A stretch of DNA of 64,000 nucleotides from Gracilaria vermiculophylla (Eukaryota; Rhodophyta; Florideophyceae; Gracilariales; Gracilariaceae). The translations under genes were made by a program, and so were the position numbers. The DNA is taken from NCBI GenBank assembly GCA_019155205.2, contig JAHNZQ020003146.1:850686-914685 (forward strand). The letters run 5' to 3'. The notes below the pieces were generated by a model. That model worked only from the letters and a program-made list of their open reading frames with translations. It ran no database searches and was not told where the DNA came from. This document shows, piece by piece, positions 1 through 9,489 of the stretch; the stretch's first letter is position 1; every line of letters starts with the position of its first letter.

Positions 1-862
1 TTTTCTCCCTCCGTTTCTTTCTTCTTCTTTCCTTAAGGTGGTCTGCGTTCCTGACGATACCCTCGTTATCGCGATCCACCCGAGGAGTATCCTGTCCTTC
101 TCTCCTTAGGTGGACTTCGTCGCGACCAGTATCCTGTCCTCCTCCGCGGGGCGTCAGGTCCAGACGGTTCATAGCAAGATTCCTGAGGTGGTTCCGTTTC
201 CCTACGGCAGTATCCCTTCCTCCTCTGGCGTAGGGGGTGGCAGTATCCTTTCCTTCTCTGCCCAGGGTCACCTTAGGTGTTGATAGAGGGAACCTCTCCT
301 GTACGGATGAATAACTTTGAAAAACCGCTGCGGGGAGCAGCTGCGCGGTTTGGGAGCGAGCCTCCGCACGGATAACATCTGAAATCACCTCAAGGAAGGA
401 GTCGGAATCCAGCCTAGCATCCACAGCACGGTGAGCGCTCTCCGTTGCGATGTCATCCACAAGGGCGTGGCGGCGCGCTCCGAAGTGGGCTTCAACACCT
501 GCAGGTATTCTTTCGATCAGCTCTTGGGAGAGCCAATCCGTAAGGCGCGGGGCCAGGGACTCCAGGAGGGAGTTAGCCTCCGGGTGTTCCCGTCCCTGCA
601 GCTCCTGAGGTGGCGGCTGCGATGCCGTGTGCGGTTCTTCAACCTCTACATCGGTGTTCTCCAGAGGTGTCGCGGGGGATTCCGCTTGCCTCCGATCATG
701 CATTCTCCTTAGGCGATTCCTGAAACGCTCCACAGAGGAGCCAGGGTTCCGAAGGAGACTTTCAGGGTCCTCCAGTTTGGCTGCCATCTCCTGGGGAGCG
801 CTGCGCGTGCTGCACCCACCGACGGAGCCGGTTGCTTGAGGATCCTGTAGGGGGGTTTCCAT
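1..862 (-). CDS. gag-like open frame of an LTR retrotransposon, runs off the left edge
   Basis: Read on the minus strand, an ATG at 862 opens a frame of 287 codons with no stop before the window edge. It begins METPLQDPQATGSVGG and is rich in Glu, Arg and Pro. A helical middle part (around LLESLAPRLTDWLSQELIER) is followed by a basic tail with several G-(R/K/Q)-D-T units. It lies about 180 bases downstream of a primer-binding site and a 5' LTR read in the same direction, the position of gag in LTR retrotransposons. Gag identity rests on position and composition; no zinc knuckle is visible in the part seen. An unbroken frame of this length suggests a fairly young copy. The rest of the element must lie left of the window. 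Confidence 0.55.
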   Translation of the reverse strand, partial: METPLQDPQATGSVGGCSTRSAPQEMAAKLEDPESLLRNPGSSVERFRNRLRRMHDRRQAESPATPLENTDVEVEEPHTASQPPPQELQGREHPEANSLLESLAPRLTDWLSQELIERIPAGVEAHFGARRHALVDDIATESAHRAVDARLDSDSFLEVISDVIRAEARSQTAQLLPAAVFQSYSSVQERFPLSTPKVTLGREGKDTATPYARGGRDTAVGKRNHLRNLAMNRLDLTPRGGGQDTGRDEVHLRREGQDTPRVDRDNEGIVRNADHLKERRRKKRREK

Positions 863-1018
863 GGGATGTTCTGATGGGTCCTTAGAGGAGTAGGGTGGGG
901 GTGATTTGCTTTTACTTCCGAATCACCTTATGGAAGAGTTCCACTGTTGGGGGTTGGTCGTTGCAAACTAGAAACACGGTTCTGCTGCGACTTGTGCGAA
1001 TCCTTTAGGAACTGTGAC

Positions 1019-1038
1019 CTTCTAAGTCGGGAGACCAG
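1019..1038 (-). promoter_or_regulatory. Candidate primer-binding site of the LTR element
   Basis: On the minus strand the LTR ends in ACCACA and is followed, after AC, by TGGTCTCCCGACTTAG. A TGG-starting stretch two bases after the LTR is the usual layout of a site complementary to a tRNA 3' end (CCA). The same junction recurs after the LTR at 28936-29490. The priming tRNA was not identified. Confidence 0.5.
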
Positions 1039-1039
1039 T

Positions 1040-1592
1040 TGTGGTACTGTCAGCCCTCCTCTCGAGGTAATAAAGCACAATTTCCGTTAGGAGTTTTTGT
1101 TGACTCCAAAGGCACGTATTCCTAAAGGTGGTCTCCGGTATCCGCTGTCACGAGCCAGTGAAATTCTGAAAGGAGATCCGCAAACACCAAGCGGAGGGGG
1201 AGGTTCACTGGGCGGACAATGCTCCTACAGGCGCTGCTATGATGCGACCTTGGGATCGGCGGCTTGGAAACCTGCGTTGATCGACAAGAGACTCCAACCG
1301 GAAAAGTAGATGAAGACTCAAGGGTGCTTGTCTTTACTTCCCCAGAGGTGGAGCTTAACCAGCAGATTACGTATCAAGCCGGGAGCCCGCCTCGGCAGAT
1401 CTCGCTACTGTACTAATTACCTGCCTAAATTAACTAAAACAAATAATAATTATACCGTGCCTCAAGGATACTGTAGCGCATGCGGGCGAGATTATGCACC
1501 ACGTGGCCCAGCTAATAAAACAAGAGCCCTCCTTAGGAATATTATTTCTTAAGGCCAAACCACCCTATTTCCGTAGGAGCCACTGTACTACA
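1040..1592 (-). repeat. LTR (5' LTR of the gag-bearing element)
   Basis: This is a 553-base LTR whose sense strand is minus: it starts TGTAGTACAGTGGCTCC at 1592 and ends TACCACA at 1040, with TG...CA termini. Internal sequence (primer-binding site, then the gag-like frame) follows on its 3' side, so it is a 5' LTR. The outer flank (from 1593) is a different retrotransposon remnant, so the element appears inserted into older mobile DNA. It is one of eight copies of this family in the window. Confidence 0.8.
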
Positions 1593-1605
1593 GGTTGCTC
1601 CATTC

Positions 1606-2243
1606 TAAGTAGATCTAGGCCGCATACCTGAGTCGGAGCTCACTCGAAAGCTTTCCAGGAACGACGCTGCTTGCCCAGCAGCTGCAAAGTACTTGGAAAG
1701 ACGGCTGGCGTTCTGCACAATGGCAAAGGACAACATGACTAACGCCATCGCACAGCAAACGTTTTACGCCAACAAGAAAAGGATGTATGTAGAATTCAGC
1801 GCGGGGGATCTTGTTCTACTGCAGACGCACTACACTAGTGCCTCAAAGCAGTTCGGGCTGGCAAAGAAGTGGCAGCCAAAGTTTATGGGACCATTTGCAG
1901 TGAAGAACATGATGGGGCCTATCACTTACAGGATTGAGCTCCCGCCATGCATGAAGCAAGCACACAACGTTTTCCATGTTTCTCGACTACGGAAGTTTAA
2001 TCGAAGCGATGGTGACGATAAGTCGTTGCCATCGTTATCGATGCCGACGGGACAGTGGAACAAGAAGTCATTGCAGTCTTTAACACTCGCAGGAAGAATC
2101 GCCGCAGACAATATTTGGTGCATTTTGAATGCGATTCGGTAGAGGAAGCTATCTGGATGAAGAAGAATGAGGTTTCAAACTGTAGGGAACTCATTCAAGA
2201 GTTTGAAAACTTGTCGCGGTCGACAAGTTTAAAGAGAGGGTGA
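1606..2243 (+). pseudogene. Ty3/gypsy integrase C-terminus plus chromodomain remnant
   Basis: An open frame from about 1606 to 2142 has the typical end of a gypsy integrase: tail helix, then the FSAGDLVLL motif, a GPF beta strand and the HNVFHVSRLR motif. A second frame (2055-2243) continues with a chromodomain-like stretch (VIAVFNTRRKNRRRQYLV ... EEAIWMKKNEV). The two parts are in different frames, so the copy is broken by a frameshift near 2055-2140. The 5' part is cut off by the LTR at 1040-1592. The last codons lie in a purine run, AAAGAGAGGG (2231-2240), and the stop TGA at 2241 is also the TG of a possible 3' LTR. Confidence 0.7.
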
Positions 2244-2700
2244 ATGTAATAGAAGCATTGCGTCGCACCCGTTCGCACCCGTCGTGAAGTAGCGGAGAGG
2301 TTGTGGCTGGCTGTTTGACTTCGAATCAAACAGCTATGAACGGACGTCTTCTTCAGTACAAGAGCCGAATGACGTGGAACCAGTCCAAGTCATTCGAGAG
2401 GAGGGGGGCTATCAGTTTTGCAAAGTCAGTTTTGTTTTGCTAAGAGTCTACTCTTACACAGTAGGGGTGCGAATTAGATCCCGGTGCTACAAGACGATTA
2501 TTCTGACTACAAATGGACTTTTTCAATAGAAGAAACTACTGCAGACAACGCAGCAATCGCAATTATTGATTGACGTGCCGCCTGCGGAGTACGTCAAGGG
2601 CTCATTTCAGATGGACGGACCCATTTCAAGAATGAAAGTCTTCGCATAGTGTGCAAACGTCCCCGAGTACCCCATCGTTTCTTGCTGCCTTATTACCCAT
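2231..2700 (+). repeat. Candidate polypurine tract and start of a different 3' LTR
   Basis: The purine run at 2231-2240 is followed directly by TGAATGTAATAG, the layout of a polypurine tract and LTR start. No matching end or second copy was found, so the right limit is arbitrary. This LTR is unrelated in sequence to the 554-base family. Confidence 0.3.
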
Positions 2701-3291
2701 GGGGTAACGGTGCAGTGAACAGGCAAAAAAAGATGTGGTCATGAGAGCTTGTGTCCGGGCTTGCATTGCAATTCAAAGAGTGGCCAGATCCCTTACCAAT
2801 CCTTTAGAGCATCTTGAACAACTCGCAAAGCAAAACCAGTCGCAAAGTTTTTTCGCTCATAGCTTTCACAGACATGGAACATACTCCTCCGAGCGCCACA
2901 TTTTTGCAAACAGCAACTCCTTCGTCAGTATCAATCAACGATGCACAGTTGGAATGGTCTATCAATGTCAAAACGCTGAACGAACAGCTTGCTGAACTTC
3001 ATTCACTAAAAGAAACCACATTGAAGAGTAATCCAGCCTGGTCTCGTATTCGCGCTTCACACGGCAAACGTCCTTTTTTCTCTCGAGAATATTTTGTTTT
3101 AGTCGCGCGTGAATACTTTTACTCTCGCGAAAAGCTCGCGCTTCTTTATCAAGGACCACGCGGAATCATAAAAGTATTTTCAGATTATATACTCCAGGTC
3201 GCAAACCTCCGCAATGGGACACTGGAGGACATTCGCGGCTGTCATTTGTAGTTCCATTACAATCTTTCGCTTCATCAAACACCGATCATGT
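2701..3291. other. No recognisable gene
   Basis: Only short overlapping frames without recognisable motifs are present. The sequence is AT-rich like the surrounding mobile-element debris. Confidence 0.5.
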
Positions 3292-3601
3292 TGTTGGAAA
3301 ACAGATGAGCTATTTGCGCTTTACTCTCTTGTGACACAGGGCGCACAGTTCACCATTTGAACTATCAACACGCCCCCTCGCCCTGTACTTCCTTACAGAA
3401 CGAGACATCGAGCTTACAGTAGCCAATCTTCACTACTGCTGTACACCTGTACAATTTCTCAGGCTCAGGTCACTTCTGGGAGTCGAACCCATGGTCCTAG
3501 CGATTAGCTGGGCCCATAACCTGTTGGAAAACAGATGAGCTATTTGCGCTTTACTCTCTTGTGACACAGGGCGCACAGTTCACCATTTGAACTATCAACA
3601 C
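3292..3601 (-). repeat. 80-base direct repeat flanking a tRNA-like B box (possible SINE)
   Basis: The segments 3292-3371 and 3522-3601 are the same 80-base sequence in direct orientation. On the minus strand each contains TAGTTCAAATGG, which fits the pol III A-box consensus and sits in a D-arm-like hairpin (GTTC/GAAC). The 150 bases between them contain GGGTTCGACTCCC (minus strand, near 3480), a perfect B box and T-arm. A and B boxes are too far apart for a plain tRNA. A tRNA-derived SINE or an intron-containing or broken tRNA gene are the options. Confidence 0.4.
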
Positions 3602-4945
3602 ATGTCTCAAGTCATCAGCTAAGAGACTTGGATGCGATGCACAGGCCATATAAAGTTGGTTGAGACTGAGAAAATTTTTGTTTTAGTACGCTGGAAAGAT
3701 TTGGACAAAAGCGATATTCATTAGAACATTTTGAACAAATCTCCCTTGACATTCCAGATATGTTGTTACGGCTGCTTTGTTGCCAAGCTATGTCTCTAGC
3801 TTTCGAAGAAGAAGCTAAGAAAAACTTTCTCTCTGAGAAAGGGGAGTGTAGTGCGTGATAAGCCATAAACTGAAGACAGCCACGCAGCGTAGAAAGTCTG
3901 ATGAGTTGTGAATATTTATACCACGCATGATAGGCCACGCAAGCTAACGAAGGCACCCAGGAAGATAATGTTTCCAAATAAAGAAATACTTCTCTTGTAC
4001 GTAAGTTAGAACCACAAACCCATGAAGCATGGAAATCAGGCACAGAACGAAGAAGCTTCAAGCTTTCCTACAATCCCACGACTCATGTATCCAAGGTTAT
4101 TACTTTTCAAACTTTAAAAACGTAGATTAAGCTCTACAGCTTTTGTTTTCGATCAAAAAGACGAGCCCAGCCACCAACTTGACGATATGTCACTTCATTA
4201 GAGAAAATGATTCGGTATACTTAATATGAAGCGGTACACATATTCCCACAACTCTTTCCAAAACGCATTCTGGGCAGTTTTCCAGAAAAAAAGTTTTTTT
4301 CTGGAGAGAGAGAGCATATACACTCGGCAAAAACATTGCCACCTCCACAGTTCTCGTCATCCACAATTTCAAACGAGGAACAGCGGTTGTTGCGATCGGT
4401 ACTGAGCTCCTGAAATCAATCGACGACGTCGCCATGTGATGAACGCGACGGAAACATGCTTGCTTCAAGTGTACGCTCAATGCCATAGCGACAATATTCC
4501 TTATCCACGTGAACCACTTCGCCATTCCCTTCAGCTGCACGGATTTGTGGGTCACCACAGCCATGTTCTTCTCATTAGAACACTAAGATTTCTTTCATCG
4601 GAGTTCTACAATGTGCCTCTAATGTTACCAAGCGCCTCATTCCCAACGACTTCCGACCCATATGGTGACCACCATCTTCTATTTTTTGTTAACACTATGT
4701 TTTATTCTTGGCATCGTCATGTGAAACGGATTCGCTCTTTTTTTCAGGCAAGACACGCTACTGAGTTGATTATCTCTTCAAAAATGAAATATTTTGGATC
4801 ATCGCGAGAAACGTCATTAAAAATTCCAGAGACCATCAGCATCGCAGCTGGTCTTTTCATGCAACCAGTTTTTGAAACTGATTGCCTTTTGTTTTCTGAA
4901 CCACATACTTAAAGGGAAAACAAGAAAATATTTATTCCAAAATAT
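3602..4945. other. No recognisable gene
   Basis: Frames of up to 158 codons overlap on both strands (for example 4436-4912 plus and 4190-4564 minus), but none shows a recognisable domain and they contradict each other. Old mobile-element sequence is the most likely content. Confidence 0.45.
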
Positions 4946-4948
4946 ATC

Positions 4949-5195
4949 TAGTTTTTGTGCCAGCAATCGCTTTTCAAAAAAAGGAGTGCAGAGCAACACT
5001 GCACGCAGTTGGCACACCGCGACGAGTTTTGAACTAAGTTTAGTGTCAGCAATCGATTCTCAGAGAAAAAGGACGTACGCTGTATGCCGTTTATACGTTT
5101 CGACGAGTTTGAAACAAGTTTTTTGCCAGCAATCGCTTTTCAGAGGCAAAAGGAGTAAAAACGACCATTATAGGGCGTTCGCACTTGGCGACGAG
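4949..5195 (+). repeat. Degenerate tandem repeat, about 80-base unit, three copies
   Basis: Three successive units start near 4951, 5038 and 5117. Each has the core TGYCAGCAATCG, then a CTTTTCA and purine run, and in two or more units CGACGAGTTT further on. Spacing between cores is about 79-87 bases. Function unknown. Confidence 0.5.
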
Positions 5196-5977
5196 TTCGT
5201 GGCTTTCTTCATCTGATCATCTGTCTTCTAAGCCAGAAAGGATTGCCAACATGAATCACATTAATCATGACAAATTCAATGATACTCGTCAAGGAAACAC
5301 GAACAGCACAGTTATGGCAACTATATTCTGTAGAATAGAACCTTTTCATGTCAAGCATATGCCATTGCTTACAGCATGTGTGCTAATTTTACAAATATAT
5401 ATGAAGAAGAAGTCTTTCAAATGCATACGTGAGTGGTGGTTTATCGCCAGTTTGGTGGCAAAGAACTCAAAATGCTAGGCAACGGAGGAGACAAAATCAT
5501 ATCCATATCACACAAGAGGTCATGCAACAAGAGATGCTCCCCTTTATAGTTCGGAACATGTTGTCAGTGAACACCACTACTAGTGATTTATTGGATTGGA
5601 AAAAGTTTCCTCTACATGGCTTCCTATTTTTGCGCATCAAAGGTGAATGAAATAGAGCTAGATACTAAATATGAATATTGTAAGTAGTTCAGTGTCCCAT
5701 CTGAATGTTAAAGTATCGACAAACTTACTTGCTCTTGGTTGAGATTTTTTTTTTTTTCGAGGGTAAGGAGAGTTTTTCAACGCTTGGTTGTTTAAAAATG
5801 AAAACAAGTCAGACGAGCAGCAATGTAACACTCGCTGTGACCCAAAGATTTAGAGAGATTTTGCTACTATTATTCAAAGCTAAAAGTATTTAAGTACAAC
5901 AGGAACAGATGCAATCAACCCAAAATGCGCTACACAAGCAGTGCGGTTCTCTTTGACTGAAATCTTTCCCAGACGCG
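5196..5977. other. Intergenic, upstream of the phosphoesterase gene
   Basis: No coding signal was recognised. The stretch presumably holds the promoter of the gene starting at 5978, but no convincing TATA box was seen close to it. Confidence 0.4.
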
Positions 5978-7267
5978 ATGTTTATTTATACCTCATGTAT
6001 CACGATCCTCGTCTTTCTGGCTGTTTCGGAAGGCTCAACTTTCTTGTCATGTACAAGACCATATCCAGTGCTTCAGGAGGGAATGTGCTACAAAGCATGC
6101 AAACCAGGCTATGAAGGGAAAAGCACATCTTGCGAAAAAAACAAGGGTTGTCAAATTACACGTATGGATTCTCGGAGTTCACCTACACAAGCTTTGTGTT
6201 ATTCTCGTGGTGCAGGAATCAGTCCTCAATCTTGTTCGTCGATTAGTTTTCGAAAAGAAGCAACTAATTTTGTGCCAAAGAATACGTCATTTACAATGAT
6301 TATATCCAACGATCCTCAGCTAATCTGGTGGCAAGATCCACCTAATGCTAAAAAGTGTGATCAGGAACCATCTTGCAAAAAAAGATTTGCAGCTAGAGAG
6401 GCTCAACAACAGGTTCAGGCTATGAATTCAATATTAGACCTGCAGAAATGGCCTGGGAACGGAAAGAGAGTACGGAAACCTCGAGGAGTAATTATTAACG
6501 GTGATTTAACGCAATACTTTCATCCTCGGGAGCTTGATTTGTTTGAGATGTACTATAACCGTTACAGCAACTCCCCGAGTGAACATGTACTAAGGTTTGA
6601 CGTATTTCTAGGACTCGGGAACCATGACTACGCCAACAATTTGGATGATTGCTTCTGGTATGGGGTTTCTAATTTAGAGTACATCAAATATATGCGCAAC
6701 GGCTGCGCTCAAAGAGCGGTGGACTACATCAAAAGCATGATCTCATGTGGGTCGTTTCCATCGTTCCCATCAAAAATGCTCGAAAGCTTTGATGCTGGAA
6801 GTCTAGCCTATTCGTGGAATATGGGTTTTTATCACTTTATCCAGCTGCACAACTATCCCGCATTTGAAGCTGAGCAAGTCAACATATCCGATTCTTTCAA
6901 GTGGCTCGAGAATGACCTGTGGCTAGCCAAATCCTCTGGAAAGCGGATCATAGTGAATCTCCATGATCTTGGTGACAAGTTTAGAACACGCGAACGCCAG
7001 CAGTTCATCAGACTTATAGAGGAAACTAACGTCGTTGCTATATTTTGCGGACATGTTATTGGTAGTAATAATCTTGGATTTCAAGGAAACTTAGGATCCG
7101 TACCAGTTTTCCGCGGAGGACACGCTGGAGAATTGAACCGCAATAGATTTTTGCTCGTAGACTTCGCTCCGACCTATTTAAGAGTTCTCGTTGTTTCGAG
7201 CTTTGAGGGCAGACCGAAAAGTGAGCACAAACGAGGCACCAAATTTGACAAAACTGTTCATTTTTAA
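5978..7267 (+). CDS. Secreted calcineurin-like metallophosphoesterase
   Basis: The 429-residue protein begins with a clear signal peptide (hydrophobic to about residue 19), then a Cys-rich segment (about 25-85), then a metallophosphoesterase fold. Metal-site motifs are in order: NDPQ (111-114), NGDLTQ (174-179), GNHD (214-217), NLHD (327-330) and CGH (357-359). The family hydrolyses phosphoesters with two bound metals. Here the first motif is D-P-Q rather than D-x-H, and the last motif lacks the second His of GHxH, so substrate and metal use may differ from textbook members. The signal peptide predicts secretion or a vacuolar or cell-surface location. The substrate cannot be told from sequence. 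There are no introns. Confidence 0.8.
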   Translation: MFIYTSCITILVFLAVSEGSTFLSCTRPYPVLQEGMCYKACKPGYEGKSTSCEKNKGCQITRMDSRSSPTQALCYSRGAGISPQSCSSISFRKEATNFVPKNTSFTMIISNDPQLIWWQDPPNAKKCDQEPSCKKRFAAREAQQQVQAMNSILDLQKWPGNGKRVRKPRGVIINGDLTQYFHPRELDLFEMYYNRYSNSPSEHVLRFDVFLGLGNHDYANNLDDCFWYGVSNLEYIKYMRNGCAQRAVDYIKSMISCGSFPSFPSKMLESFDAGSLAYSWNMGFYHFIQLHNYPAFEAEQVNISDSFKWLENDLWLAKSSGKRIIVNLHDLGDKFRTRERQQFIRLIEETNVVAIFCGHVIGSNNLGFQGNLGSVPVFRGGHAGELNRNRFLLVDFAPTYLRVLVVSSFEGRPKSEHKRGTKFDKTVHF

Positions 7268-7340
7268 GAGTAACGGTCTGTTCTCCATACCTACTGCCCA
7301 CGATAGTCCATGTGTTTAACTATTCTTTAGCTCGAAAGCT

Positions 7341-7346
7341 AATAAA
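7341..7346 (+). terminator. Likely polyadenylation signal
   Basis: AATAAA lies 74 bases after the stop codon of the phosphoesterase gene. Confidence 0.4.
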
Positions 7347-7840
7347 GACAAAAGCAGAATCACATGATCGCATAACAGGCTGCACAGAGCTTTTCTCTTG
7401 TCAGGTTATTGAGTAAAACATCACTAAAAAGGCCGTGAGCAAAAAGATTGTTGTGACCAACACTGCGTTCTGTATGTACTATTTACGTGTAGAATTTAAG
7501 GTCAGCATTGCTTTCATGAGCGGAAAAGGGCAAAAATGCCAATTTTAGAAATGATACAAATAGATTATGCCGTTTCGTATCTTCAGCATTTTCACCAAAT
7601 CTTTTTTCTGATAAGTCCCAACCATCACACCCGGGCAAATTCCAAATCTACTCATTTATACGCAGGATCTCAGCTCTTCTGATTTTATTGTAATTCGAAT
7701 TCGGAGTTTTCAGCCTCATTCACTGAAACCGAAGGTTTCACTCAAAATAAGTTTTGTAGCGCGCAAAAAGTTTCTGAAATCGAACGTCCTCAAATAAGAC
7801 CCTTTCCCTACGCTTCACCCAACAACAAAGTGTCTTTACT
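7347..7840. other. Intergenic between convergent genes
   Basis: AT-rich sequence without a coding frame, shared by the 3' ends of the phosphoesterase gene (plus) and the Cys-rich gene (minus). Confidence 0.5.
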
Positions 7841-8695
7841 TTATAACCTCATTTTGTACAACAGACTTAAAATTATTTCCTCGAAGATTGTATTGTATCT
7901 CGCTGCAAATCCCGTGAAACTTAGTTTGTCTGTATTTGATGAAACGCTTAGGCCTTGCCGATATCGCGGGCTATTGACGAGCATCAGATCGCGATGGCAT
8001 TGCTTTTCGGAGCAATATGAGCTCATCATCATGACCGTCCCGTCATAAACAACCATATGACCCGCTGTGGCACAGCTTCCGTGTTCATCACAGAGAACGT
8101 CAGCGAGAAAAGACTTTTCATGCAATAAATCTGTTTGTTCCAAATCATGGAGCAGAAAGGATGCTATACAACCTTGATTGTTAGCCAACACACTTCCAGT
8201 AATATTTTCATCTGTCGATATGGCCGCAGGCTTCGTCCCGTCTCCTCCCGCCACAGAGGAAGAAGCACAAAGAGACAGTCCCTTATATGTTACACATGTC
8301 GAATTATCCGAGCAATGGACGGTTTCATCGCAAAGACGTACTTCGCGTACATACTCAGATTGAGATTTATCAGTGCAAGCTGAAAATTTGAGAACTTGGA
8401 CTCCAGAAATGGCAACGTCAAGAATTCTTGGGGATAGGAAAGTACATCTTTCGTTCTGCTTGCAATCACTTTGGGTTACACAGGTGGCTTCCCACAAATT
8501 TCGAGGCAAACAAACGCAATACACGTCATTGGAATCACAAGCGTTCATCTCTAAGTCTTTCGGTATTCTCCCACATTCCAAAAATCCCATGCAGTCATCA
8601 TCTGTGAAACATTTGGCAATAGTTCCTCCTCGAGCCAAACAAGAGTTTATCTGTATTGCTATACAGATTGCTGAAGTCCATAGACGAAAAGACAT
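7841..8695 (-). CDS. Secreted Cys-rich protein, function unknown
   Basis: From the ATG at 8695 the product is 284 residues and starts with a signal peptide (MSFRLWTSAICIAIQINSC...). The first half has repeated C-x(n)-DDC/SDC-x(n)-C spacing (KCFTDDDCMGFLECG, TCVTQSDCKQNERC, CDETVHCSDNSTC), resembling small disulfide-rich extracellular modules. The frame stays open 37 codons upstream, but a TATA box at 8746-8755 lies inside that extension, which favours the ATG at 8695. It converges with the phosphoesterase gene, and both products look secreted. No known family was recognised; a cell-wall or surface role is a guess. Confidence 0.65.
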   Translation of the reverse strand: MSFRLWTSAICIAIQINSCLARGGTIAKCFTDDDCMGFLECGRIPKDLEMNACDSNDVYCVCLPRNLWEATCVTQSDCKQNERCTFLSPRILDVAISGVQVLKFSACTDKSQSEYVREVRLCDETVHCSDNSTCVTYKGLSLCASSSVAGGDGTKPAAISTDENITGSVLANNQGCIASFLLHDLEQTDLLHEKSFLADVLCDEHGSCATAGHMVVYDGTVMMMSSYCSEKQCHRDLMLVNSPRYRQGLSVSSNTDKLSFTGFAARYNTIFEEIILSLLYKMRL

Positions 8696-8745
8696 TATTG
8701 ACGAGGGCACCCGAAGACCGCAACAAACTTGATCACAAAATCGGC

Positions 8746-8755
8746 TTTTTATATA
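8746..8755 (-). promoter_or_regulatory. TATA box of the Cys-rich gene
   Basis: The minus strand reads TATATAAAAA about 50 bases upstream of the ATG at 8695, a good core-promoter distance for a short 5' UTR. Confidence 0.5.
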
Positions 8756-8806
8756 CAACCATTTTTTAAAGTTGTTTTTGATTCGCTTTCGAGTTGAACA
8801 AAACAT

Positions 8807-9489
8807 AGGCCAACAGAAAAAAAGATATGGACAAAAACACTTATTATTTTAGAGCCAGCACTTTATTGCAATGCTGGGGGAAATGATAAATGCCTTGCTC
8901 ATGAAAGATGTGTTTTAATAGCCAACATGGAAAGCTTTTAAAAGTATCTATCGATACTGTATGTCGTCTTCTCAGCTTGTATTGTTCTTCCGACCGGTTC
9001 ACTCTGTTTATGATACAACGCATACTTATTACGTATTTACAAAGTAAGTTTCTGGGAGAAAAAGAGTCCAATATGATAATTGGTTACATAGTTGGCTGTA
9101 GTTAATCATGCCATAATCCTTCAACTCATAGAATCTAATTTAACTCCGAAAACATAAATCAGGAATAATGGGTATAAGCAGAATTCATATTCAAGTTTCA
9201 TAAGCTTTGTGCCCATTGGGCAGACGGCCAATGAACAGCAGGGATAAGTCAGATCGATATCTCTGTCGATAATCGTCCATCTCGACAAATGTAATTCTCA
9301 TTTTGGTTTCTTTCCTTTCACCTTGACCGTGCGTGAATGCATGGGTTCGTCGCTTGAGCATCGTGGTATTCATATAAAATTGGAGACCGCCATCAACACT
9401 GCCGGTCAACGACTTCATGCCACGATAACAACTTCCCATGGTCAAGGCTCATTTTCAAAAAAGCTAAGTAAGCCCCTCGATAATGCCAG
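8807..9489. other. Intergenic between divergent genes
   Basis: No gene was recognised; only short overlapping frames. It separates the minus-strand Cys-rich gene from the plus-strand membrane-protein gene. Confidence 0.45.

Noticed and set aside
4190..4564. Minus-strand frame considered as a transposase
   Set aside because: Some phrases look transposase-like, but no catalytic motif could be placed, and the opposite-strand frame is as long.
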